Notes under the pieces: model-generated
Told to the model about the DNA's origin: nothing
Databases searched by the model: none
Seen by the model: the letters and a program-made list of their open reading frames with translations, nothing else
Program-made: the position numbers and the translations under genes
Origin: Ovis canadensis
Lineage: Eukaryota > Chordata > Mammalia > Artiodactyla > Bovidae
DNA length: 64,000 bases
Assembly: GCF_042477335.2 (NCBI RefSeq)
Contig: NC_091255.1
Location: 36,310,501 to 36,374,500 of the forward strand
Reading direction: 5' to 3'
In this document: piece after piece, positions 1 through 10,474 of the stretch
Layout of the letters: every line of letters begins with the position of its first letter
Position numbering within the stretch: the first letter of the stretch is position 1

Positions 1-103
1 TGGGAAGACCCCACCGTGTAAGGCCCCGGGAGAGAAAGGGTGGAGTGGGGCTGGGACCACCCCAAATTGGAAGGAGGAACGAGAAGAGGGCCCTGGGTCT
101 TAC

Positions 104-190
104 CCTGGACCAGAATAAGGTGATGACGACCACCAGATGCGCCAGGAGCGTCAGAAAGCGAGAGGGCACGAGCCCTGAGATCCGGCCCAT
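104..190 (-). CDS. TMEM107: TMEM107, coding exon 1 (partial gene)
   Basis: The minus strand reads ATG at 190 through 29 codons to 104, followed by a GTAAGAC splice donor (103 downward), so the exon ends in phase 0. The peptide begins MGRISGLVPS and continues into a hydrophobic run (LTLLAHLVVVITLFW), the first membrane segment. I recognise this as the start of TMEM107, a small four-pass membrane protein of the ciliary transition zone (MKS module). The remaining exons, and the U8 snoRNA gene that I recall lying in the human 3' UTR, would be to the left of the window. The 5' UTR probably extends to about 330-350. The ciliary X-box just upstream supports the identity. Confidence 0.9.
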
Positions 191-336
191 GGTTCCCAGG
201 GGAAGAGGTACCGCCTGGAGCAGAGGCCGTTTGTCTCTGGGGCTGGAAGCTCAAGGAGGGTCACTCCTCAAGTCTCCCAAGCTAGCAGACAAAAATTCGA
301 CGTACGCCGCTTTCCCGCTTACGCTGGCACCGCTCA

Positions 337-350
337 GTTGCCTTGGTAAC
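337..350 (-). promoter_or_regulatory. RFX X-box in TMEM107 promoter
   Basis: GTTGCC-TT-GGTAAC is a near-perfect inverted repeat matching the RFX X-box consensus (GTNRCC, 0-3 nt, RGYAAC). It lies about 150 bp upstream of the TMEM107 start codon. RFX factors drive ciliary genes through this motif, which fits a transition-zone gene. Binding itself is inferred. Confidence 0.8.
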
Positions 351-385
351 CGCAAAAAGCATGGCTCCGACGGGACCTCTGAAAG

Positions 386-395
386 TCTCGCGAGA
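386..395. promoter_or_regulatory. TCTCGCGAGA palindromic CpG-island element
   Basis: A perfect 10-bp TCTCGCGAGA palindrome lies 36 bp beyond the X-box in a CpG-rich promoter. This motif is known as a methylation-sensitive activator element at housekeeping promoters (bound by BANP; also linked to ZBTB33). It could serve TMEM107 or a divergent transcript. Confidence 0.7.
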
Positions 396-2256
396 GCGGC
401 AAATTATCGCGCCGCCTCCGGGCCTCTGGGAAACTTTGTTCCGGGTCCACAATACCTGTGCAGATCCCGACCGGATGCGGAGAATCGAGCTGCCGGCCTT
501 CCCGCGTGCAGATGAGTTGTCTGCACAGCCTGAGAGTGTGTTGTGGCGCGGCCCCCCATTGCCGAGTCTGCCCACACAGCACTGGCGAACGGAAATTCGG
601 ACACTCGCTCCTCCCGGTATCCCCATGCCGGGAGCGGCCTGGCCCCCAGCCCCTGCTACTTTGCCCAAGATGATCCTCCAGATACCACTGTCACCACCAC
701 TCCAGCCTTAGGGCGTCAACATGCCCGAGCCCTGGACACTCTCTTTTCTTCCATCCCCCGCATCCGTGTAGCTTCTCCTTGACCTAGGCCGAACTTGGAG
801 AGGTGGATGCCCCTTTATTGTCCTGGAGCCCCTGGTTGTTGGCGGACCGTATACCTGAACTTTCCTTGATTCTGATTCCCCACCCAACCACCCACCCAGC
901 TCGCTCAGATTGGTGAGGGATTTGCAGAGTACAGAAAAGAGCCCCTCTCCTGAACTAGGGTGTGGATGAGAGGCGTGTTGCGGGAAGGAAGTGGACATAC
1001 GGGACCAGAAAAGGGAGCGGAGGAAGAGAATGAAACCCCGCGTCCCTGGGAGGCAAGAGTCGAAGGCGGAAATTCAGAGTCTACGATTTCCTTATCTCTT
1101 GGAGGTGTGACCAGCATAGTCTCTTTGCCCAGCTATAGTCCAAGCATTTCTCACGATTGGGACCTCACGGACCTTCGGACCTTAAAGGTGATTCCTGTAG
1201 AACGGAAAGTTCTCGCCGGAGTTCACGGCTAACAGTCAAGTCACAACTTCCAGGCTCCCCCCCCACCCTCTTACCAGATCATCTCCCAAGAATAATAATG
1301 GATAATCCATAATAAGAATAGAAAAGAGTTTTATTTGAGCCAAACTAAGGAGTAGCCTGGAAGCTCCTTTCCCCGATTACTCTGAGAAACTGCCCCAGCG
1401 AAGCATCTTTTTCAGTGCAGTTTTGCATCTTGTAAGAACAAAGAACTTTATACAAGTCAGGGTTACATTTCTTCTTTTTTTTTTTTTCTTTTTTAAGGAC
1501 CAGATGATTAATACACAGCAGGTCAGCATGGCCTTGGCACTTGGAAAATATCTCTCATAATCACATCGAAGGTGTCTCAGGAAGAGGGGCGTTTAATCTT
1601 TATTTTTAACATGGGCATTTTTTACTTCTGGTCAGCGTGCCCTTTCCTTTAAATAATTAAAGCAGATGTACAGCGTATGTTTGATAGACCACAAACAGGC
1701 TATTTTAGTTAGGATAAATTCAAGTTGTGTAATGTTTAAGCCAGAATGACTTCCCTATATCTCAATATGTGAACACTTCTTTTATTACTACTCTCCATCT
1801 CAGTGCCTCTTAGGTCTAAACTACAAGCCCAAGAGACATTTTTTAAATTTCCTCATTCATTCATTCATTCAACAAATAAGTCCCAGGCACTGTGAAGGGC
1901 TCATATCCTTGAGGAACAAAGCAGAAGTCTCTACCTTCCTGGGGTCAGAGAGATTGACAACAAACACGTCAACAAATAATAAATCTGCACGGTAAAAGTT
2001 GTAATAAATAAAAATTTTAAGGGAAATATTAGAACAATGTGATCAAGGAAATTTTCTTTGAAAATAGATCATTTGTTCTTAAAACTTCATTTTAGGAAAT
2101 GTGGTCATAACTGAGAGAAAATGCTTTTCTCTCTTGCAGGTCCCCAATGTACTAAATGGATTTCCTTTTTCTAAACCAGTGTGTGAAAAATTTCAGATGT
2201 CAAAGAGATAGTCAAAAGATGTTTCCTCAAGTTCATGAAAGACAAAGAGATATAAC
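396..2256. other. TMEM107 upstream spacer, no gene seen
   Basis: GC-rich, CpG-rich sequence continues to about 700 and then decays to ordinary sequence. Open frames here lack recognisable protein similarity. From about 1315 the sequence becomes AT-rich and looks like decayed interspersed repeat (TTTTATTTGAGCCAAACT at about 1330 resembles a mammalian repeat I cannot classify). An ATTC microsatellite occupies about 1855-1870. Confidence 0.5.
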
Positions 2257-2430
2257 AATGGATAAACAACAAGGTCCTGCTGTATAGCATGGGAAACTAT
2301 ATTCAATGTCATATGATAAGTCATAATGGAAAAGATACATATTCTTTATATCTGAATCATGTTGCTTTACAGTAGAAATTAACACAACATTGTCAAACAA
2401 CTACACTTAAATAAATGCTTTTTAAAATGG
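2257..2430 (+). mobile_element. Artiodactyl L1-type 3' UTR fragment
   Basis: The stretch contains the characteristic string GGATAAACAACAAGGTCCTGC, a run around GAAACTATATTCAATGTC, and ends with CAACATTGTCAAACAACTACACTT then AATAAATG. I know this as a 3'-end sequence common in cetartiodactyl L1 copies. Related sequence recurs at 39380-39560 (plus) and about 50341-50430 (minus). Confidence 0.5.
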
Positions 2431-4018
2431 TGTGACAAATTTGAAATTTAATGTATGATCCTAATGGATCCTGGATCAGAAAAATAAAATTTATTATAAA
2501 GGACATTAGTGGGAAAATTGGTAAAATTTGAATAAGGTCTCTAGCCAAGATAATAGAGTCAATAGTATTGGTGTGAAAGAGGTGGAATGAAGTGGAAGAA
2601 ATCTAGAATCTTAGAAGATAAAGTCTAAACATGGGAATGTGTGTAGGTGAGAGAAGGAAGGGGTCAAGGATGACTGTTAGATTTTGGGATCCAGCAGTTT
2701 GAAGTTTGGGGCTTTCTGCGCATAACAGCCTTCCTGCCTGGGAACCTATAGATAGTAAGAACCGGGAGATAAAATTCACTTTGTGAATTGGTAAACAGCA
2801 GTCCTGTCACTTTCCCTGTCTTTGGTTCAGAGAAGCCTGCTCCACACTCACCAAAGATAGTTTTGGAGCCACCTTGTGGCCACAGGTGGTATTGCCAGTG
2901 ACCAAGGATCCTTTGGCCACTCGAGCCAGGGCAGGAACTCACGTGTTCCGACATTTGAGCTGGCGTTAAAATAATTTAGAAAAGCATTTTTTAAGTCAGA
3001 AACATTCAAACATATTGTATGTAAAAGTAAAGTATTTTTCATTCAAAAGGTAATGACCCCTTTTGAAGCCTACCATTCTGTTTCAGCAGTTACCAACACA
3101 TGGCCAACCTTGTTTCAGCTATACTCTGCCTCCCAGTCCCACTGGATTATTTTGAAGCAAATCCCAGACATCACCAAATAGTTCTGTCCAAGCGGAGGAC
3201 ATTTTCACCCCCCTGTCTTGAGTTCTTTTAGCTGATCTAATAATTAAATTGACATAAGATAGATTGATAGGAGAAAAAGAATCCAATTTAATTCATACAC
3301 AGGGAAATCTCACAGAAAAAGGACCACCGAAGAGACCAAAGGAGGCTGTTTATATGTTGTTTTTTGACAAATATTGTTTGTGAAGAATTAACAGAGGGGT
3401 TTGTGCTTGGGGTAGCAAACTAAAGAAGTAGTTTGTTATGTAGCTACCTTAGCCTTGAAATCCCTCACTATGGTGATAAAGCAAAATTTATATTTAAAGG
3501 CAGGACAAGAAAAACTGAACATAAAATTCTCTCTGTGTGTTTGTTTGGCCTCATCCCTCCCTCCCTAACGTGTAGTGTACACCTGTGTTACATATTAACC
3601 AGATGGGAGTGACTGCTCAACTATACAGATAAATTTTTTCCCCTTTCTTCTAATGCTAGCAGTGCAACTTCTTTTTGTTGTTACTTCTTAAAAGAATAGC
3701 ATTCTTTCCCAACTCTGTAGAGGGTCAGGAGTCATGGTGACTTGTTGCTCACTTTGTACATGCTTACTTGGACTATATACCTTGGTAAACCTTATGTAAA
3801 TTATCAGTATGGCATTTTGATGTAGGATTCTTTGTCTTGAAAATGTATATGACTAGTGCCTTGGGCTTTTAACAGGCAGCACACCACGTTTGCTTGTCTC
3901 TCTTTTTCTGGTGTTCAATCTGAGCATTGGGTTCAGGAATAGGCAGACTGAAGCAACCATTGTCCCATTTCCCATCAGTTTTTCATACCAGGTGAGCAAT
4001 TTTAACTAAAAGACAGTG
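2431..4018. other. AT-rich spacer with decayed repeats
   Basis: No gene is visible. Roughly 3230-3950 resembles an old LTR-type interspersed repeat (internal string around GAGACCAAAGGAGGCTGTTTATATG), heavily decayed; the family is uncertain. Short open frames between 2664 and 3042 have no recognisable product. Confidence 0.35.
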
Positions 4019-4076
4019 GGTTCGAGTCCTAACCCAAGGGTTCAAGTCTCAGTCAGTTTTGGCTGGGTTCGAATCC
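4019..4076 (+). promoter_or_regulatory. Three B-box-like motifs in tandem
   Basis: GGTTCGAGTCC (4019-4029), GGTTCAAGTCT (4039-4049) and GGTTCGAATCC (4066-4076) lie within 58 bp. The first and third match the Pol III B-box consensus GGTTCGANTCC exactly; the second is off by two bases. No tRNA acceptor, D or anticodon arm surrounds any of them. They could be an extra TFIIIC site array or T-arm remnants of dead tRNA or SINE copies. Confidence 0.5.
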
Positions 4077-4731
4077 CATCTGAGTTGTGCAGTCTCAATG
4101 GAGCATTGATTTTAAGCCACAGCATGATGGAATCATGTTAGCATTTTAAAAGATGATTCTGTTTGACTATTCTGGAGACAGACATTAGGGAGGAGTCTAC
4201 TACAGTCATCCAGTGAGATGGCAGTGGGAATAGGGAATGAGGGCTAACAGGAGAATTATGAAGGAAATGAAACTGAGTGAACTTGGTGACTAGAAATGGG
4301 AAACGAGGAAGGGGGGAGAGTCAAGATGAATCCAAGCCTCAGCTTGGCCTCTAACTAGGAGTGCAGAAGACTGGGAAGGAAATGAGACAAGAGGGAAGGG
4401 GACAGGGCACAACGTTTGAAAGAATGACGCAGCTACTGAGAACTGGATAAGAGAGAAAAATGGTTAGAACCGTTCAAGCCCAAGATGGCAGAAGATTCAA
4501 CTTCCAGTAGACCTTAAATCTTATTACACGCCCATCCTATATATTAACATGTTGAAGGACACACTCACAGGCACCATGACGCTTCTGAGGCAGACCATAA
4601 AAGGCCAAAAAGGGGGGCAGTGGCCCAATTTCTGGAAATCCTCACCCCTTCCCTAAGTAGTTGGAATAATCCTCCCAACTGTTACCCTCTGAAATTACTC
4701 AGCCCATAAAAACTAACCACCTTATACTCCA

Positions 4732-4830
4732 GTGTTCTTGCCTGGAGAGTCCTAGTGACCGGGGAGCCTGGTGGGCTTCTGTCTATGGGGTTGCACAGAG
4801 TCGGACACGACTAAAGCGACTTAGCATTAC
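4732..4830 (+). mobile_element. Bov-tA SINE, 3' part
   Basis: Contains the diagnostic blocks CTCCAGTGTTCTTGCCTGGAG, GGTTGCACAGAGTCGGACACG and ACTAAAGCGACTTAGC. The tRNA-like head is missing. Confidence 0.8.
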
Positions 4831-4871
4831 ATTTCCCAGTGCTCTTTCAGAGATGGCCCACACTTTTTATG

Positions 4872-4960
4872 GAGTGTGTTCAGTTCAGTCACTCAGCCAT
4901 GTCCGACTCTTTGCAGCACGCCAGGCCCTAGAGCCTACTCAAACTCATGCCATGTCTCTC
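4872..4960 (-). mobile_element. BovB 3'-end fragment
   Basis: TTCAGTTCAGTCACTCAGCC followed by CATGTCCGACTCTTTGCAGC is the reverse complement of the BovB 3' terminus. It is truncated after about 90 bp. Confidence 0.7.
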
Positions 4961-6344
4961 TCAATAGATCTACTTCTTACCTATCTCTTTGCCTCTCCCT
5001 GAATTCCTTCTATGCGGAGACATAAAGAACCTCAGCTTCCTAAGTCCTGACAGGAGGTGTACTGTTTCAGCTGGGAGACTGTGGGTTTGAGTCCCACCTG
5101 AGGTGGGAGGTTTCCGAAGGATGACAGGGTCAAGTGAAGGTGTCCAGCAGACACTAGACTGAATCCAGAGGTGGGAGCAGGATTCAGGAGCCCTCAGCAC
5201 ACAAGTGATGGCTGACTCCAGGGAAGGGTTTACTCCAGGGAAGGTGTGTAGCATAAAGAGAGGACAGAACTCCTAGGAACAAGAGACTGGAGGGAGGCGG
5301 ACGGTAAGATAAGGGAAAGCCAGCAGACAGCAGTGTCATGACAACCAAGGGGGAAGGCTCTTAAAGGATGTTGCGCAGTCAATTAAGGTCAGGCTTCTCC
5401 GCGGGCTTTGACTTGTCTGTAGTCCCTGATAACTTTCTTTGGCGGTATTGGACCCTTGAACTTCTTTCACCCTTCAAGAAGCAAATGAGCAAATGTGTGT
5501 GTGTTTGGGTGGGGGTGGGGGTGGGTTCTTCCAGCTTCTGGTATTCCTCTTTATAAGTTTCCAGCCTGGTCTCACCTGGGGAGCTTTAACAGGTACAGGT
5601 ATTTATGTCAAAGGAAATCAGAACAATGGTTGCCTCAGTGAAGGGTGAAGGGCGGGGGTGGAGGTGTGGGGAGGGGCGGGGATCGACTCTGAAAGGATAA
5701 GAAAGAACCTTGTAGGATGAAGATGTCTTCTATCTTGAAAGGGTTGTGGGCTGAATTCTTCAAAACTCATCAAAATAAACACTTAAGATCTGTGCATTTC
5801 ATTGTAGGTGAGGGATTGCTCAGAATCGTCAAAAGTGACAAAATTACCTATGCCAAGATTCTACTCTGGATCTTTAAACCAGAAACTCCAAATTTGGGGT
5901 CTGTGAGTAGCTATCTGGAAGGCTCCGCAGGCGGCTGTTAACTGCAGCCCGGGAGGGGACGCACGGCTGGAAAAGCTAAGCTCTGTCCCCCACACGTGCT
6001 TCCATCACCTTCGGCCTGGTATTCCCAGTCCTCCCACACGTTTCTGTGCCAGTCCGTCCCCGCTGGGCTGTGAGCTCTGGGTACCCCAGGGAACCAGCTC
6101 AGGGCCGCCTTATGGTCTGCAGGAGGGCGGCGACGAGGTCGGGGCACCGAGGAACCCGGAGCCCACAAAGCCGCTACCCTGCGGGTGGCGGGCCCTGCTG
6201 GTCCTACGAGGCCGAAGGGAGAGGGCAAACACCACACCGGGAGATTTTAGAAGTTCCAGAAGGCCCTCAGCACCTCGATCGCCAGACCCGGCCGCCTCAC
6301 CGTCCAGTCGTCATGGGGAGACCTGTCCACCCCCGTGGCCGGCC
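4961..6344. other. Spacer before tRNA cluster 1
   Basis: Mostly unclassified sequence. It contains a G-rich tract (5507-5525) and another at about 5652-5680, both able to form G-quadruplexes. A further B-box-like GGTTTGAGTCC lies at about 5085-5095. From about 5940 the sequence becomes GC- and CpG-rich, leading into the tRNA genes. No protein gene was recognised. Confidence 0.5.
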
Positions 6345-6416
6345 GACCTCGTGGCGCAACGGTAGCGCGTCTGACTCCAGATCAGAAGGTTGCGTGTTCA
6401 AATCACGTCGGGGTCA
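6345..6416 (+). tRNA. tRNA-Trp (CCA)
   Basis: A 72-nt cloverleaf begins GACCTCGTGGCGCAACGG and ends GTCGGGGTCA. The anticodon CCA is at 6377-6379 in the loop of CTGACTCCAGATCAG. The B box is GTTCAAATC. The acceptor pairs GACCTCG with CGGGGTC, with A2:U71, and the discriminator is A. A TTTT Pol III terminator follows at about 6425. First gene of cluster 1. It differs from the Trp gene at 22869 at position 2. Confidence 0.97.
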
Positions 6417-6856
6417 GCGTTCGCTTTTCTAGAGCTCGGGTAGCTTTTATTTATTATCCTTATTTGCAACGCTGTTGAGGTCCCATCCCGCAGATTAGAG
6501 AAGAAACACTTCATAGGGGCCGGAAGGGGAGGGTCCCTGGCTCCAAGTCTCGAGCCGCCCCGTCGAGGGGGAGCTCCTAGATATCGCGATAGCTTTTGCT
6601 GCAGATCGGGGGACTGCAAATCTAAGCGGATAGCGGGGCTCCTGAGGAGTGACGCATGCCCCGGAAATCCAACGCCGAGGCCGGTGCTCGCGCAGGCTAG
6701 AATATCGCTCGGAAGCCAGAGCCCTGCGAGTCGTCCTCGCGGTGCCGGGCCGGATCCCTCGGGACACCATCCCTACACGACGTAGTTAGGTTCACGCTTT
6801 CTCCGAGAAGGAAGAATCCAGACCCCAGAGAGGAGATCCTAAACTGCTTTCCTGTG

Positions 6857-6938
6857 GACGAGGTGGCCGAGTGGTTAAGGCGATGGACTGCTAATCCATT
6901 GTGCTCTGCACGCGTGGGTTCGAATCCCATCCTCGTCG
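6857..6938 (+). tRNA. tRNA-Ser (GCT)
   Basis: An 82-nt type II tRNA with a long variable arm (TGTGCTCTGCACG), starting GACGAGGTGGCCGAGTGG. The anticodon GCT is at 6890-6892 and the B box is GGTTCGAATCC. Termination probably occurs at the TATTTTAT stretch near 6963-6972. In human the 3' trailer of the syntenic gene is annotated, as I recall, as MIR4521; the trailer here is not similar. Confidence 0.97.
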
Positions 6939-7158
6939 GCCTGCGATTCTGCGGCTGTCTTTATATTTTATAACTTTCTGTGTGCCAGCATTCAGTTTCT
7001 GTGTCATCCTTTCAACCTATCCCGTTTACAGGCGCGGATTTCGCACCTTCTACCTTGCTTTCCAGTACGCTCGAAAATTAGAAAGGTATCCCGGCATTCA
7101 TTCACCTAACCTAGAACTGACCTGGCCAGGGAAACGAGGCGGGGAAGTGTATGCGTGG

Positions 7159-7232
7159 GGCGCCGTGGCTTAGTTGGTTAAAGCGCCTGTCTAGTAAACA
7201 GGAGATCCTGGGTTCGAATCCCAGCGGTGCCT
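7159..7232 (+). tRNA. tRNA-Thr (AGT)
   Basis: A 74-nt cloverleaf beginning GGCGCCGTGGCTTAGTTGG. The anticodon AGT is at 7193-7195 and the B box is GGTTCGAATCC; it ends GCGGTGCCT. It is identical in sequence to the minus-strand copy at 28291-28364. The nearest T-run downstream is TTTTT at about 7248. Confidence 0.97.
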
Positions 7233-7619
7233 CCCGAGGCATAGGTTGTTTTTACACTTCGAGGAAAGAGTCGTAGGCTTCTAGCTCATATATAATTTTC
7301 CACATCTCTTCGGGAATCTACCGGTTGCTATCAGACGGCCTTTTCTATTTCCGGTTGTGCACCTCAACCCTAAGTGCATGCTGTCAGTCTTGCGCTCTAT
7401 GTTGGCAGGGCGACCTGCCAGTCAAGCACTTGCATTATCTGTGCTTGCCACTATTTTGACTTCGCTTTTACTTCCCTAAATGATAAGTGATTCCGTTTTC
7501 GTAGTCTGTTTCCCTGTTTTCCCAAATAAGCTTACCCGTTTTGAGATTTTCTCACAGATAGGACTGATTAGTAATTTGTATTTTACATAGATTCATATTG
7601 AGTACACTTATTGTCAGCT

Positions 7620-7693
7620 GGCCGGTTAGCTCAGTTGGTTAGAGCGTGGTGCTAATAACGCCAAGGTCGCGGGTTCGATCCCCGTACGGGCCA
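7620..7693 (+). tRNA. tRNA-Ile (AAT)
   Basis: A 74-nt cloverleaf beginning GGCCGGTTAGCTCAGTTGG. The anticodon AAT is at 7654-7656, the B box is GGTTCGATCC, and it ends ACGGGCCA. A TTTT terminator lies at about 7707. It is identical to the copy at 29210-29283, and both have CAGCT immediately 5' of the gene. Confidence 0.97.
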
Positions 7694-8340
7694 GAGCAAC
7701 GGTCTTCTTTTAAAGAATTTACTGTCAATTTCTTGTTGTTAGGGAAGGTGTGTGGAGCAGTATTTCCAATTCCGGAACTTTTCACACCTCGAGGCGAGGA
7801 ATAACGTGTTTAAATTCAGCCCAAAGACCTAGTGTCTTGAGTTAGAGGAGGAAAGTTTAACAGAACTGGATCTGTATTGTGATCTGTTTCTAAATCTCAC
7901 CAAATCGGGAGCTTCTGGAATTTACTATGACTGTAAACGGAAGGCGGCCAGAAATTGTCCTAGACCATTCATAGGGCGCTGATCAGCAGACTGTGAGAAA
8001 TGGGGTCAAGAATGGAGCTAGGTTTCCAGTCTTTCTCTACAGCACAGATGTCCAGTTTGCCCAGTCCCTGCCTGTCCACTTCAGGAACTGAGAAGACAAC
8101 CCTTCCTCCCTTTTTTTCTTCTAGATCTTCTTGCTTCTGATTCTGCTTTTACTGTATCTCTCAGCCCATACCTGTGTCTCACCTTTCCTCAGATCTGCTG
8201 TTTAGGAGCAGGAACCATATCCTTCCACATGTGGCCTAAGACCCCCACCCCACTCCCAGCACCAGCCCCAAGAAAACTCCACGAAAAGACTGACCCTCAT
8301 TCCCATTACTTTGGTTCATCAATCCCTGTAACCCCACACA
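7694..8340. other. Spacer between tRNA cluster 1 and BORCS6 3' end
   Basis: Unique-looking sequence with no recognisable gene. The pyrimidine-rich part (8100-8230) may be decayed repeat. Confidence 0.4.
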
Positions 8341-8371
8341 GACACAGCCTCAGCCTTAGCAGCAGCAGCAC

Positions 8372-8377
8372 TTTAAT
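8372..8377 (-). terminator. BORCS6: BORCS6 poly(A) signal (ATTAAA)
   Basis: On the minus strand ATTAAA occurs about 700 nt past the BORCS6 stop codon. It is the best poly(A) hexamer seen between 9075 and the tRNA cluster, giving a 3' UTR of roughly 0.7 kb. The choice is inferred from position. Confidence 0.45.
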
Positions 8378-9074
8378 TCCACAAAAACTCAGAAAGCCAA
8401 AACTGATTAGAACATTCCACAACAGGTGGGCTTCAAAACCAGCAACAATTCTATCTGAACCCTGAGAGCAGAGAGACCCCTCCGAACGCACCTCCTCTAC
8501 CATGCAATACATTCCTTCTAGCTCCGCCCAGGTTATGACTGGGGAAATGGGATGGTAGTGGGCCAGAGGGCAGAAGCAGGAGGTTATCCATATGCAAGTA
8601 TGCATCCTTGTCTGCGTGGTGTGTGGTCTTTGACTACACAAGCTCCCACAGGCCCTGGCACCTGAGATGTGACTACTGGAGGTCAGAGTGGCCACAGTGG
8701 GGGCTGGGGCCTCCTCTGTTCTCCTTTCTTGATAACATATGACAGTCACATCTCCCAAGCCCAGAACTAAAGCCCCTGGTTTCCAGAGATGGTGAGCTAA
8801 CTGGGGAAGAGAGTTGGGAGAACAAGGTAGCTGCAGATTGCCAACTGAACAGAAGCAGAGCATCATACCCTCCCATCAGGAGAGCCTTTAGAACTTCCCC
8901 ATATACACCTGCATAAGGCCCAGCGAATGGTCGCGGCCTGCTAAACGTATCTGGAAGAACCTCCCATATATAGGCCTCCCTCCTCTCAGCAGGCAGGTCC
9001 CACCAGGGCTCCTTTAAGAGTCCTTAAGGATCCTGCTGGTCCCTGGCGTTGCCAGGCCTCTCCTGCCTTTCCAG

Positions 9075-10136
9075 TCACTTGCACAGGGCCTCCAACACCT
9101 CCAAGGTGCGTCGGATATCCCGGACTTGGCGCGCCAGTCCCTGAACCGGTTGCAGAGCCCGCTCCAGTTCTTCACAGCGCGCCAGCAGGGTGTACATGCC
9201 CTTGATGCTCATGTCCACAGCTTCACCTAGAGAGTCCACTGCATCGCGGTAGGTTTGGATGCAGCCCACGCTCAGAGCTGTCAGCTCCTGCACCGCACCT
9301 CCCAGCCCGCGAAGCAGACGGTCCACCCTGCCGCCCAGCTCCCGACTCAGCCGCTCCAGGTCCCGCAGCACGTCGGGGTCGATGGGAGGGATGGCCGGAG
9401 TGGGTGTGGGCGCTGAACAGGGCCGCGTAGGGGCAGGGGGCGGAGGTTGAGGGGCGCCGCTCAGACGGATCTTGAGTTGCAGGTTGTTGGCGACAAAGTG
9501 GGTGAGGTCGCCATGGCGGCTCACCGTGCCTTCGAGCTCCAGGGGGCTTGAGATAGTGGCGCGCCGCCCGCCGCCTGCGCCAGATTCTGCACCCCCTGAA
9601 GACGCGGGGCCACCGCACGCCCCGCTCAACCCGTCCAAGCTGCGGCTGTCCTGAAGGCGGCTGGAGAACGAACGGCCACCCCTGCCGGCTGCCGCCGCCT
9701 CGTCGTCGTCTTCCTTCTGCTCAACATCCATCCCGCCGCCTACAGGGCTCCCTCGACGGCAGACCCTCTCGGATTCAGGCTTGTCCTCCGGCGGCTCAGG
9801 GTCCTTGCGCCGGGAGGACCCGTGCGGGTCGAATTCGGGATCCGGCGCCCCCAGGCGGCTCCCTTTCCCAGAAAGCGTCCCTCCACGGCCCGGCTTGTCC
9901 TCCGGAGCTTCCCATTCCGGGGGGTGGACAAAGCTGCAGCTCGAAGTCTTCGGGGACGCCTTGGGGTGGCAGCTCGCGCCCCCAACGTTCTCTGCCTCTT
10001 CCTCCTCGGACAGTCGGAGGCCTGAGGGCCGCTCAGAGGGCGTTTGGCCCGGGCCGTCGCCGAAGATCGCAGCTTGCTGTTCCCCCAGAGCTAGCAGGTC
10101 CGTCTCGGGCCCAGGCCGCCCCCGGGGCGACTCCAT
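9075..10136 (-). CDS. BORCS6: BORCS6, BLOC-1-related complex subunit 6 (lyspersin)
   Basis: A single uninterrupted 353-codon frame, close to the human protein of about 357 residues as I recall it. BORCS6 is a subunit of BORC, which sits on the cytosolic face of lysosomes and recruits ARL8 and kinesin for outward lysosome movement. The first 190 or so residues are low-complexity and probably disordered (rich in G, S, P, E; acidic run EEEEAE at about 44; EDDDEAAAA at about 140). The conserved C-terminal domain starts around residue 200 with LELEGTVSRHGDLTHFVANNL, then a proline-rich linker, then a helical region from DPDVLRDLERLSRELG to the end, typical of coiled-coil BORC/BLOC-1 subunits. The start at 10136 matches the family N-terminus (MESPRGRPG). 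A 95-bp piece of this CDS (9964-10058) is duplicated at 10901-10995. Confidence 0.95.
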   Translation of the reverse strand: MESPRGRPGPETDLLALGEQQAAIFGDGPGQTPSERPSGLRLSEEEEAENVGGASCHPKASPKTSSCSFVHPPEWEAPEDKPGRGGTLSGKGSRLGAPDPEFDPHGSSRRKDPEPPEDKPESERVCRRGSPVGGGMDVEQKEDDDEAAAAGRGGRSFSSRLQDSRSLDGLSGACGGPASSGGAESGAGGGRRATISSPLELEGTVSRHGDLTHFVANNLQLKIRLSGAPQPPPPAPTRPCSAPTPTPAIPPIDPDVLRDLERLSRELGGRVDRLLRGLGGAVQELTALSVGCIQTYRDAVDSLGEAVDMSIKGMYTLLARCEELERALQPVQGLARQVRDIRRTLEVLEALCK

Positions 10137-10227
10137 ACTGCAGTTGGGGGCAGGAACCGAGGAATTGGTTCGCCCCGGCTCGGGAGGCCTTGGCGGCGCC
10201 TTTAAGGGGCGTTTTAGAGGCGCGCCG

Positions 10228-10276
10228 ATTGGTCTCGGGCTGACAATGGTCAGGACGTGAAGAGCACTCTGATTGG
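10228..10276 (-). promoter_or_regulatory. BORCS6 promoter, paired CCAAT boxes
   Basis: Two ATTGG cores on the plus strand (10228-10232, 10272-10276) read CCAAT on the minus strand, 90-140 bp upstream of the BORCS6 start codon and inside a CpG-rich region. Spaced pairs of CCAAT boxes are typical NF-Y sites in TATA-less promoters. Confidence 0.55.
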
Positions 10277-10474
10277 TCCCAACAACCAGGAAGTCCCAGA
10301 AGACCAGCTGTCATTGAGCGACCGAACACACGTGAGAGCCAGCAGGGCGGAGAGAAGGAGGTAACAGCTGCGCTCGTTGCCCCGCCCTCTCGAAAAGTTG
10401 AAAAGGCAGATCTTGAAGATCCTGAAACGTCTGAGTCCTCCAGGGGCGGGGCTAGGCTCTTTCCGCCCACATTT

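Noticed and set aside
45-515. 156-codon plus-strand frame over the TMEM107 first exon
   Set aside because: It overlaps TMEM107 exon 1 and its promoter on the opposite strand; no similarity to any family and GC-rich DNA gives such frames by chance.
6046-6432. 128-codon plus-strand frame running into tRNA-Trp
   Set aside because: It reads through a tRNA gene and lacks any known domain; composition is that of a CpG-rich flank.
6939-6998. Orthologue of MIR4521 in the tRNA-Ser(GCT) trailer
   Set aside because: The human small RNA, as I recall, begins at the 3' end of this tRNA, but the ruminant trailer here has different sequence and no comparable hairpin.
9781-10260. 159-codon plus-strand frame opposite BORCS6
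   Set aside because: Antisense shadow of a GC-rich coding exon, with no recognisable domain.
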